Assembly: GCA_025200525.1 (NCBI GenBank)
Contig: CM045761.1
Coordinates: 64,078,009-64,142,008 of the forward strand
Origin: Camellia lanceoleosa
Taxonomy: Eukaryota; Streptophyta; Magnoliopsida; Ericales; Theaceae
Direction: 5' to 3'
DNA length: 64,000 nt
Part shown: positions 35,809 to 45,241 of the stretch, in pieces
Numbering within the stretch: position 1 is the stretch's first letter
Layout of the letters: every line of letters starts with the position of its first letter
Program-made: the position numbers and the translations under genes
The notes under the pieces: model-generated
What the model was told of the DNA's origin: nothing
Databases searched by the model: none
The model's input: the letters and a program-made list of their open reading frames with translations, nothing else

Positions 35809-36317
35809 CTAATCAGGCACTTGGTGGTGGGGACACTGTTGGAGAAGGCCTCTAAGTCTTTCCCACGTCTCATGGAATTGCTCGCCATCCATTTGAGCAA
35901 AGTTTGTGATGGCTCGCCTAAGTTGGTTGGTTTTACCTATGGGAAAGCACTTCTCCAAGAACCGTTGCTGTAATTGGTCCCAAATTGTGATTGAATTAGC
36001 AAGTAAAGAATTTAGCCAGTGTTTGGCTTTATCCTTTAACGAGAATAGAAACAATCGCAACATTAAGGCCTCATTTGTGAAATTCTGAATCCTCACTGTT
36101 GAGCAAATTTCCAGAAATTCATTCAAATGCTTATAAGGGTCATCATGAGTTAGTCCATGGAATCATGAGAGCATTTGTATGGTGCTGGACTTAATCTCAT
36201 AATGAGCAGCAGTGGTGTTGGGTAATTGGATGCATAATGGTGATGTATATGCAGTGGGTGTAAAATAATCCTTAAAGGTCCGGTTAGGCACATTCGGGAC
36301 ATTAGGATCTGTCATCT
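35809..36317 (-). pseudogene. Athila gag N-terminal part
   Basis: The frame begins near MTDPNVPNVPNRTFKDYFTP at about 36317 and carries the retrotransposon-gag domain (MLRLFLFSLKDKAKHWLNSL, WDQLQQRFLEKCFP, FHETWERLRGLLQQCPHH). A stop near 36165 follows IQMLS, and another at 35806 separates it from the 936-codon ORF (PD-stop-QLVQTFNYGL), which otherwise continues directly. Function: particle-forming Gag. Confidence 0.85.
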
Positions 36318-36831
36318 CTAATGGCTCAATGTATTAATAGAATATTCAAGCCTAGGAACATGGGCAGAGGCCCTAAGTCTCCTAAGGGTCCTTTCTAGTT
36401 TAAGGTCCAAACTCCACAATTCAGGGCGACAAGAACGACGCCCATGCATACACTACCCACACACACACAATAAGTTCGACTCGGTGCACTAAGTTACGAA
36501 AGCAAAATGCTAAAAGAGAAATACTTACAGCAGTTTAACGAATTTACTTGTCTTGCGGGTGCTTGGCGTGTAGACGTTGTCTCCAACCCCCAATTGAGCT
36601 CTGACTTTCGTTTTAGCACTTTGGTGCTTTGCTTGTGAGTGTTTGCTTCTGTTTACTCACTTTAGTGCTGCGTTTTTTTTTATTTTAAAAAAACCCGGCT
36701 GCGCTCCGCTTGCACTTCAATGATAGCTCCAATTTCAAACGCTCTACACGCTTAGCAACACAAAAGCATAAAATCCTAAACTAAAAATTAAAATAAGAAT
36801 GTAACTTTAAATTTACTAATTTCGCCAGAAG

Positions 36832-36849
36832 TCCCCGGCAACGGCGCTA
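36832..36849 (-). promoter_or_regulatory. Athila primer-binding site (tRNA-Asp type)
   Basis: The + strand reads TCCCCGGCAACGGCGCTA. It differs at one base from the 3' end of plant tRNA-Asp (TCCCCGGCAACGGCGCCA), so the minus-strand RNA could pair with that tRNA. It lies five bases inside the LTR edge at 36855. Confidence 0.8.
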
Positions 36850-36854
36850 AAATT

Positions 36855-37840
36855 TGATGGGTCGTTCAACACACCAAATATAATCACTAAACTATACCAA
36901 ATTCTATTAGAATAATGGCAAGTCTAGGTATCGATCCACATGGACTATTGTGAAATTAAACTAATTTAATTGTAAAATTCCTAAATTAATTTTGATAAAA
37001 AGATTGGTTGTTTATAACCTAATTTAATAACGAATAAATTAAACTCAGGAATTAAATTATCAATAATAAATGAAATTAGGTTTACTGAATTGGGGAAAAA
37101 ATCCTTGAGTAGAGAATTCACCACTAACCACATAATTAGGGTTTCCAATTGAAATCAATTATGCTATGGTTTGAACGGATTAATGCTTCGCAACTACAAG
37201 CTCAAAGCATTTAACAAGAAGATCATCACATTCAATGTACGAGCACGAACCATCTCAAGTAATACGAATCGTTCACTCTAAACTAAGGTAGTGATACGAC
37301 TCATTTCTCATAGCATGGTTCGTCTCATACCTTGAATGTGAAGGAATAGAAAACTCATGTATGAATAATATTCAACAATCACAGAAAGTCAAATATTCGA
37401 AGAGATAATGAAAAATATAACAAAGAAACTTCTAAATCACCAAACAAATATTCAAACCTTTACATAATTAAAGATCAAAAAGAAAACAAAATAATTACAT
37501 GGTCAGGGTTTCATCAAAACCCTAGAAAAGGAGACTAACCACTCATAGAGGAGTGGAAGGAGATAGATGGAGAAGGAACCACCATTAGAGACATCCTTGA
37601 AGCTTTTGTTTTCCTTCTCTTCATTTCCTAACCCTAGCCTCTCTCTTTAGGTCAAAACAATTTCAGAATCCTAGAAAAGCCTTTTCCTTTTCCTTTTATA
37701 CTTCTACTCACTTCCAAACAGGTTTAAAACATCGGTTTGACTTTTCTAGAAAAAGTCAACTTTGTCCAAATTTTATCTTTTTGCCCATTTTATGCTCCGA
37801 CGATGTACAACCTGATTGACATTCAACACACATAAAGTAT
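36855..37840 (-). repeat. Athila 5' LTR (right end approximate)
   Basis: The inner edge is firm: minus-strand CA opposite TG at 36855, next to the PBS. The outer edge is judged at TGTGTTGAATGTCAATCAGG on the minus strand (about 37840) and is uncertain because no second LTR exists to compare. Confidence 0.5.
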
Positions 37841-37964
37841 GCAGTTTGACCAGCAGGTGAAGTTAAGAGATTCTAATTAATGGCCTCAATGATGTACAAT
37901 TCGGTCTTAATCATGTATCTTTGCATTCTAAGCTAAAATGTATCTTTGTATTCTTTACATTCTA

Positions 37965-38815
37965 AGTTAAGAGATTTGTGGGAGAAGACAGGACTCAAAT
38001 CGGGTTCTCGGATTGGGAGTTAGAGCCGGATTTAGCACGAAACTTGGCACATATGACCGCCTAGGCATGAGAGACTTGTGGGAGAAGACGGGGCTCGAAT
38101 CGGATTCCCGGTTTGGGAGTTAGAGTCGGATTTCACTTTAGGCAAACTAGTTCCTTAAGAAACTTGAATTCGAGGTGTTAACGCTCCAAAATCACCAAAC
38201 GGTGTTGGTTTAGCACGAAACTTGGCACACACGACCGCCTAGGCACGAGAGACTTATGGGAGAAGACGAGGCACAAATCGGGTTCCTGGTTTGGGACTTA
38301 GGCCTCGTTTGGCAAGAGGCTAAAATAGCCAATTAGCCAAAAAGTTACCTTTTTAGCCAAAAAGTCAACAACCCATACCAAAAAGTCAAAGATTCCCTTT
38401 TCTCTACTTTGGGAAATCGAGTTCCTGGTTTGGGAGTTAGAGTCGGATTTCACTTTAGGCAAACTAGTTATTTAAGAAACTTGAATTCGAGGTGTTAATG
38501 CCCCAAAATCACCAAACGGCGTTGGTTTAACACGAAACTTGGCACACACGACTGCCTAGGCACGAGAGACTTGTAGGAGAAGACGGGACTCGAATTGGGT
38601 TCCCGGTTTGGGAGTTAAAGCCGGATTTCACTTTAGGTAAACTAGTTATTTAAGAAACTTGAATTCGAGGTGTTAATGTCCCAAAATCACCAAACGGCGT
38701 TGGTTTAGCATGAAACTTGGCACACACGACCGCCTAGGCACGATATATTTGTGGGAGAAGATGGGGCTCGAATCGGGTTCCCGGTTTGAGAGTTAGAGTC
38801 GGATTTCGGTCTAGT
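37965..38815. repeat. 180-bp tandem repeat, about four and a half copies
   Basis: The phrases CACGAAACTTGGCACA, GACCGCCTAGGCACGAGAGA and GGGAGTTAGAGTCGGATTTC recur with starts near 38033, 38211, 38528 and 38707. Spacings are 178, 317 and 179 bp; the long one contains an extra MITE-like piece of about 138 bp. The array lies between the Athila LTR and the CACTA right end, and its origin is unclear. Confidence 0.88.
38301..38437. mobile_element. Truncated PIF/Harbinger-like MITE inside the 180-bp array
   Basis: After CTTA the sequence GGCCTCGTTTGGCAAG, then CTAAAATAGCC and repeated AGCCAAAAAG, matches the family of the MITE at 44648-44888. The right terminal repeat is missing. The host repeat unit resumes with a duplicated stretch of about 25 bases. 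Confidence 0.55.
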
Positions 38816-38819
38816 CAAA

Positions 38820-39329
38820 ATTATTTACTAAACTATCTTTGTAATTATATAGTAGTTAATTTTTTTATATTTTTCTGTAATTAAAATATTAACATCATTA
38901 TATTGTTATTAATTATTTTTATTTTTTTTTTTCTAGATATTTCCTAAGTAGCAGTTTGCTTCTTGTGGAATGCAGGCGTGTAAAGATTATGACCAACTTT
39001 TATTTTTGTAACCCACGAAAGAATCAAGACGAAAACTTTTGGTTTTGATTTTGATTTTGATTTATATTATTTAAATTTGTGAACAACATTATGTATGTAT
39101 TATGCGACATTATGTAGTGGCATAATTTTTATTGTTATGAATTTTTATTTATGTATTGTTATGAATGGAACAACATTATGAATTTTCATCATGTGTCAAC
39201 TTTTGTTTATGTATGTATTTATATTATTATGTAATTTTTAGATTTTTTTTAGTCATTTTTCATTTAATACAGGTTATTTTTATATTTTTAATTATTTTAA
39301 TACAGTTTTTTTTTTTAAATTTTTTTTGA
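38820..39329 (+). other. CACTA 3' internal region (likely TNP1 3' end)
   Basis: 38930-39080 contains TTTCTAGATATTTCC and GTGGAATGCAGGCG, then a GTTTTGATTTTGATT repeat. It resembles the last exon and 3' UTR region of a TNP1-type gene separated from 28.9 kb by the insertion. No ORF. Confidence 0.4.
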
Positions 39330-39820
39330 GACGGCAGAACACCCCATCGCAAAAAGAAAATTGTACCAAGCTTTTTGTGACGGCACATATACTGTCGCAA
39401 AAGGTAGGGAATTGAATTGAAAAATAAGGCCTTTAGCGATGGTATAATTGCCATCGACAATAGTCATTAGCGACGGCTTAGGTTACCGTCGACAATAGTC
39501 ATTAGCGACAACACTTTTAGTGACGGGATTTTTGCCGTTGCAAAAAACTCTTTTAGCGACTGCAATATTGTGCCGTCGCAAAAAACCCAAATTTTCGTGG
39601 ATTATTGGCGACAGAAACTTGCCATTGCAAAAAAGAAATTTTCCCGTCGCAAAAACAATGGCGACGGCACTTGCCGTCGCTAAAGTCCTTTTGCAACCCC
39701 CTTTGTTGCGACCCCCATTTGCCGTTGCAAAAAACCATTTTACCGTCGCAAAAACATTTTGAGACGGTGTTTGGGATATTTGCGAAGGCATTTTGCCGTC
39801 GCAAAAAATAATTTTTTTTG
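39330..39820. repeat. Right subterminal repeat array of the CACTA element
   Basis: A dozen or more GCGACGGC / GCCGTCGC motifs and variants (GAGACGGCAG, TGCCGTCGCAAAAA) lie in both orientations up to the terminus, mirroring the array at the left end. Confidence 0.9.
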
Positions 39821-39828
39821 TAGTGTGA

Positions 39829-41636
39829 ATTTATCCACACAATGTAAACAAAACATATCCTTCTAAATCAATAGGATAGTCCCACGCCACTCTTTTATTG
39901 GTCAATTTTACACTTTTTATGGAACCGCCCAATTGATTCAACAAATGAAAAAATATAGTATGTTTTGTTCATACTAAGCGAACAAATTCATACTCCGACA
40001 GAATTGAAAGTCACATGGAGTCGTTTGGACAAGGAGAAGGGTTGAGGATTGTCACATGTGGGTGGGCAATGGCTTGTCGCACGACAAGAGGTTCACAACT
40101 TCGAAATTTGTCCTCTGCTTTTGCCTCTTTTTTCTTTTCATATTATAATTACCAAACAAGAAAGTTGTTTCGCACACGGATTGTTTTACCTAGAAACAAC
40201 CAAAGAAATTTTCCAGAAAAGTCATAGCAAGTTTTTTTCATATTTCCAGTTACTTCGCATTGAAAGTTTTCATTGTTTGTGTTGAAATTATGAAGAAATT
40301 ATTAGTGTTTTGGATTTAAAATAAAAGAGTCATAAAATGTCAAATTTGTTTGTGTAATATTTACTATCAAATTTACACCAATCGTGAGAATAATATTAGT
40401 TCTTATACCTCTCAATAATCTTTTAAATAGTTTCTTTTTGTCAAATTAACTTTTAAGTTTAATGTTCACCGTACTTTTTACATTTTATGATTTAAGGTAA
40501 TCCAAGATTGAGAAGTTTAACAAATAAGGTGACATTCTAATATTTTGTCAAAACATATGTAGAGAGAGGCAAAGAAATCGCACCAAATTTTATCCAATCG
40601 AATTAATATCTTAAAAATATTGAAAAAAGAAATTATTTTTTAAAATGTAAGTGGACTAACATCATGTGTTATATAATATAGTTTGGAGGTCGAGTATCAA
40701 CATCACTAATAATGGAATTATATAGTTTGGAAGTCGGAGTTGTCAAGTGTTAGATTTTGAAACACTTACTAATTGTAGCGAGTCACCTAAGGAGTAGGAG
40801 AGAGAAATGGAGTATGAGTGAAGAAAAGAGAGAGGGTCTCACTTTCGTTTATATATTTTATTTTTCAAATTTAACACACACACTTTAACACACTTTCATT
40901 TAATTTGTCTATTAAAATATCCATACATTCATCAAATTAAAAAAACACTTGATACACAAATCAGGTTTGTTTTGCTTATTTGTACATTTTAGTAAACAAT
41001 TTTAATATCTCCCTTAAAGAGATGCTTATATTGATATCTCAATTTGAGCGTCACTATTGTACGATAGAAATGCTTTTCCCTCGTTCTCTTTCCTTTGTGT
41101 AAGAATTTGGGTCGGGTTAGGACCAAATTCAATGTCCATGTATTGTTCACCCGTTTGGTTGAGAATAGACACAATTTTTTTTTGTTGGTGTTGGTGACTA
41201 TTCATTGTGACTTCTCATTGGGATGTGCCCCATAAAAGGTGACCATTGGGTCTACTTGTTCATGTAGCTCAATCAAAATTCCTGCAACGTGATTTGTATT
41301 ATATTTTCTCTTTCTCTCCCTAGTAAATACGACAAATATGTATAGAAGGGGGTCTTGGTTGTGGAATCAATAACTTTATTCAATTATTGTAATAATGTTT
41401 TCCTGCTGAGAAAGAAAGTTCAGATTCACATGAGCTCGTAAAACATTGTTCAATTTTATCGGATTAAAATATGTTTATGATTCAATTTGCTTTTGCTTGT
41501 GTATATTTTACTTACACGCTGATTATTAAAAGAAACTTAATAAATCAATATTTGGTTGGACATCAAGCATGTGCACACACAGGAACGGAGCCATCTTAGC
41601 ATTACGGAGTCACCTAAAGTTTTGATAATTATAGCA
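39829..41636. other. Intergenic sequence right of the CACTA
   Basis: No gene, RNA or complete mobile element recognised. Before the CACTA arrived this sequence was directly continuous with 20205, the downstream flank of the kinase gene. Confidence 0.6.
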
Positions 41637-42085
41637 TGTGGGAGCCGAATTTATATAGCCCGATACCATCAGGCTCAACTTGCAAATCGGCCCATTGAGC
41701 CTTGTCCATCGGACACATTTGGTTGAGTTATATCTCTTAATTCTAAAATGCAGAAGCCAAGTAATCTATTACAAGTCGGCGTCCTGGCTAGTTGTCGATT
41801 CATCGCCATAAAGCGTTGAGATCCAGATGAGGTGCCTAGTAGAGGATAAAACCTAAGAAGAAAAGGTCTATAAAAGGAGGAGGAAGACCCAATGTTCACG
41901 TATGTTCTAAAAAGCTCACCGAGAAAAAAAGTAACTTAGATACCAAAAATAAAAGAGAGAAAACTAATTAGATTGTCAGAGTGTTAATTCTGACACCTCC
42001 GATCAGAGCTGTTATTGTTTCAAGTGCCTATAGAAGGACTAGTCTGGAATCTGCTTGGATAAAGGCGAATTTCCAAATCCATCAC
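41637..42085 (+). repeat. Tat-type LTR fragment, + orientation
   Basis: It begins TGTGGGAGCCGAAT, identical for 14 bases to the start of the minus-strand LTR at 44614. It holds a TATA-like CTATAAAAGGAGG at 41868-41880 followed by typical LTR R/U5-like sequence. No TSD partner of the preceding TAGCA, and no PBS, was found. It is probably a truncated or solo LTR with its right end near 42085. Confidence 0.6.
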
Positions 42086-42660
42086 TCCACATACCATTAC
42101 CTCTATTAATTTATAAAGATTATATATTTATTTATTTTTAATAAAATTATAATAATACTCATATTTAAATCATGTAAACTTTCTTGTACTTTTAAATTTT
42201 TAAAAATATTTTATTTTTTGTTTTTGTTTTGTTTTGTTTTTTGTTTTTTTGTTTTTGTTTTTGTTTTTTTTTTGTCATTCTTATACACTCTTAATTGATA
42301 TGTCAAGGTAAAAATTAAATTAATTGATAATTTATTTTTCATTATGGCGTTTGTTTAGTTGGTTTTTTTTTTCATTGTGAGATTCTTTGTTGAGCTGATA
42401 GTGTTGAACTTACTGATTGTAAATTCAATTGTTTATTATGTTACTGTGGTTGGGTTAATAAAATTTAGTTATTGATTGTGTATTTAAAAGTCATGTTGAT
42501 GTAAATCTCATGATAATTGTAAGATTATGTCTCACTGATTGATAAAAAATAAAGTAAAATAAATTTATAAATTTATTAATATCTCATTATTGCTTGTTAT
42601 GGAAAAAAATATATATATATTTTGATTAACATATACCCCTGTTATGTTGAATTTCCATCA
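42086..42660. other. AT-rich spacer with TTTTG repeats
   Basis: Mostly low complexity; a (T)nG tract at 42204-42272. No feature recognised. Confidence 0.6.
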
Positions 42661-43720
42661 TTACACAAACAAGATATGACATATATGTGTGTGTGTAACA
42701 CTATTGTCCTCCACACGTTGGGAACAAACGAGTGAACGACATGGAAATTTCCAAAAAGTGTTGCTAACTCTTGTAGATTTGATGATCTGATTCCAGTTCG
42801 AAGAGACAATCCATATGAATAATTTATTAGTTGTTCTCCTTCCGCGTTTGTCTCGCGTGCCTATGGGCAGTTGCGGAGCTGTGAAGGGATTAGGGGGCAC
42901 GTGTCTCTTCTCAAGTTTTGTAATTTTTTTATTTTTTATTTTTTTTGCATAAGGAAAATAATTAACTTGTAAAATATTTATATAGAAATAATATTTAGAA
43001 TGATTTTTTAATGATATTTTTGAAATTATAAAAATAATGATGATTGTTTTGATTGACAATGAAAAAATTATAATTAAAAAAATTTAGTGCAACAGTGATA
43101 TCAAATCATCACTTACATGTAAACATAATTAACCCCACTACGAAAATGAGAAATTATTGAATTATTAATTATATTTAACAAGTCTGATTGACCTTCCATG
43201 TGTTATTGTATTATTGATTAGTAATATCGTATATCGATGATAATTTGATATCACTATTATTTATATATTATTATATAATCTATTATAAGACATACAAGAC
43301 TTTTTTGCATTACCTAAAATATACTAGTTATAAGTAACATCATATATTTTCAATTCTGATTTTTCACAAGGTCAATTGTAAAAACAAATATTTTAAAAAT
43401 TTTATATTAAATATTTAAGATTGTGCGCGTAATATTAATTTAAAAATTATTATCTATTGTTATTGATTATGAAGAAAAAAATTTCAAAATTTTAATTAAT
43501 AAGTGTCCTTTTTAAACTATTTTTCTGGCTTCTCCACTGCCTCTAGGTAACCCTCGTGTGGTGGTCTCCACACCAACCATTGTTGGAATGGCAGCCAAGT
43601 CATCACACAACCGGACAGACTCTGGTGTGATGCCGTCGATGACAGAAAATGGAATGTCGTCGTTGTTCACCATTGAAGTTGATCAGAAAAAACTTGAAGG
43701 ACAAGGTTTCATGAGTTCAA
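42661..43720 (-). other. 5' internal fragment of a Tat element (Tat B left side), interrupted by a MITE
   Basis: Sequence adjacent to the PBS at 43721-43738 should be the leader and gag start of a minus-strand Tat element. If the hAT-type MITE at 42868-43539 is removed, 42661-42867 joins 43548-43720. No gag motif can be read, so its identity rests only on the PBS and LTR at its right edge. Confidence 0.45.
42868..43539. mobile_element. hAT-type non-autonomous transposon
   Basis: The left end CAGTTGCGGAGCTGTGAA pairs with the reverse complement of the right end, CAGTGGAGAAGCCAGAA. CAGTGGCGGAGCCAG-like termini are common in plant hAT MITEs. The 8-bp flanks CCTATGGG (42860-42867) and CCTCTAGG (43540-43547) match at six of eight positions, as expected for an aged hAT target duplication. 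The interior is AT-rich without ORFs. Confidence 0.7.
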
Positions 43721-43738
43721 TTCCCACAGACGGCGCCA
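43721..43738 (-). promoter_or_regulatory. Primer-binding site beside the Tat B LTR
   Basis: The minus strand reads TGGCGCCGTCTGTGGGAA two bases inside the LTR, differing by one base from the Tat A site at 7529-7546. Confidence 0.78.
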
Positions 43739-43740
43739 AT

Positions 43741-44614
43741 TGTACGAGGAAGAAATATTCGTCGTCACATGTACACCTTACTACCAAGCTTGCCTTGCTA
43801 CAAAACGATAAGAGAGAGAGAGAGAGAGAGAATGTGGCTAAAGTTTTCTTACCCTTCTCTAGTGGTCAACCTGCGCCTTATCTAGGTTAGCCTTGTAGCC
43901 TAAGATTGTGCATGCACTATCTCTGTCGTCTTTTCTTAGACGCGTGACAGTACTGCCCCCTCTCTTCGTTACGCGTATGCACGTCAATACCACTAAACAA
44001 CATTAGCCAAACTGCTAAACGGTATTGATGTGTACCTTAGGCGGATTCCTCGCCAAAATCCATTAGACCACGTGATATGTCGTAACCGAGCAGCCATTTG
44101 CGTCATGATCGAAGTGCTAGCTTAAAACAACCTTGCACCGAGCTGAATCAGGCCAGTTCCTTGATCGGCTTTTGTAGAGAAGTAGGTTTGGAAATACTCT
44201 TGGATCCTAACGCACGTCCCTGATCCTCTGATCGTCACCTAAAAAAGGGATTAACACTCTGGTCAGGGATGCCGAAATTAGCACTCTGACGGACAAATTA
44301 GTGTAAGTCTATTGTTTGCTTGAGGCTTAAGTTTTTTGGATCTGTTCTCACATACCTTTCTTTGATTGACACTCCTCTATTTATATTCCCTCTTGGGCTC
44401 CAGGGTCAGGCCCACTCTTAATACATCGTGTAATTGTTTATTCGGTCCTTTATGTCGTATGCCAATTCTCACTCGGCTTTTTGTTCAACTGGTTCTATGG
44501 CCGATTAGATATTCGGCGTCTGGATCATACAAGACGGAGCCGAATATAATATATGTATCCCGATTTTCCAAGTGTACCTCGCATCTCCACCATCACCATT
44601 ATTCGGCTCCCACA
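43741..44614 (-). repeat. Tat B LTR with both a PBS and a PPT flank
   Basis: On the minus strand it runs from TGTGGGAGCCGAATAATGG at 44614 to CTCGTACA at 43741 (874 bp). It has a TATA-like AATATAAATAGAGGAG (plus-strand 44376-44391). A PBS flanks the left. A purine tract, TTTGGGAGGCAAT on the minus strand, flanks the right, so a single LTR serves as 5' LTR for the sequence on its left and 3' LTR for the element on its right. A (GA)n tract is at 43809-43831. Confidence 0.72.
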
Positions 44615-44647
44615 ATTGCCTCCCAAACATCCCACTAACACCAATTA

Positions 44648-44888
44648 GGCACCGTTTGGGAAGCCAGGCTTTTTGGCTTTTTGGCTATTTTAGCCACAAA
44701 AGACAAAATAGGCTTTTTTAGCCACAAAAAACAAAACATCACATCCAACCCATAATCATTACACTCCTCTCTCACAAAAAAAGTCAAAAAAGCCAAAAAG
44801 CCAAAAAGCCCTTCCCAAACCAGACTTTTAAGCCCAGGCTAAAATAGCCAAAAAAGCCAAAAAGCCAACCCACTTCCCAAACGGAGGC
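44648..44888. mobile_element. PIF/Harbinger (Tourist-like) MITE
   Basis: The terminal inverted repeats are GGCACCGTTTGGGAAG and, as reverse complement of the right end, GCCTCCGTTTGGGAAG. A TTA target duplication lies at 44645-44647 and 44889-44891. The interior is built of AGCCAAAAAGCC / GGCTTTTTGGCT units and can fold on itself. It inserted 33 bp from the Tat B LTR. Confidence 0.85.
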
Positions 44889-45241
44889 TTAGTCGGCGTG
44901 TTTGGTTTTGGACTTGAAAAGTTAACAAAAATTCGGCGATTAACCTCATTTCAACGTAAGTGTCAGAACGCATACGCTTTTTGGTCATCATTACGATTTC
45001 CCACCCCTTTGTATGCTTCCTTCATTTAATGCGATTTAAAACTTTGTCCCCTCAAATTTATGTTTTTGAATACTCAAAGTTTTCTATTCGCCTCTCAGTA
45101 TAACACCTTCATTTCGCGACCTTTGCAACTTCCTCTCGTTTCTCATTGTCTTCTCCGCTTCTTTTAAGTTCTCTTTTCCCCCGTTTTGAATCTCATTTCC
45201 TTGTTTGTTTTTAGTTTAGCATACTCTCTAAACTAGCTAGG

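Larger units (their letters stand above)
30240..37840 (-). mobile_element. Athila-type Ty3/gypsy retrotransposon, lacking its 3' LTR
   Basis: From right to left: LTR (36855 to about 37840), a tRNA-Asp-type PBS, gag, protease, RT, RNase H and integrase, then about 630 bp of non-coding 3' sequence. Protease motif DLGASVNLL, RT motif FMDDF and integrase IISDQGTHF fit the Athila lineage. No copy of the right LTR was found on the left, so the 3' end is truncated. It sits inside the CACTA and is therefore younger than it. Only a few stops interrupt it, making it one of the better preserved coding copies here. Confidence 0.85.
20209..39825 (+). mobile_element. CACTA (En/Spm) transposon, 19.6 kb, complete ends, with nested insertions
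   Basis: The left end is CACTACAAGAAAA at 20209 and the right end is TTTTTTTTGTAGTG, finishing at 39825 (reverse complement CACTACAAAAAAAA). A 3-bp TGA target duplication flanks it (20206-20208 and 39826-39828). Both subterminal regions are packed with GCGACGGC / GCCGTCGC motifs. Inside are TNP2- and TNP1-like genes in the + direction. About 10 kb between roughly 28.92 and 38.82 kb is later foreign DNA including an Athila element, so the original transposon was about 9.7 kb. Stops in the transposase make it non-autonomous, although its ends look intact. Confidence 0.95.

Noticed and set aside
39483..39840. Overlapping ORFs on both strands of about 95-102 codons
   Set aside because: Translations of the CACTA subterminal GCGACGGC repeats.
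42661..43059. 132-codon minus-strand ORF
   Set aside because: Its frame crosses the left end of the hAT-type MITE and AT-rich interior, so it cannot be an old gene.
43558..43890. 110-codon + strand ORF over the PBS and LTR end
   Set aside because: Spans non-coding control sequence of a minus-strand retrotransposon and a (GA)n tract.
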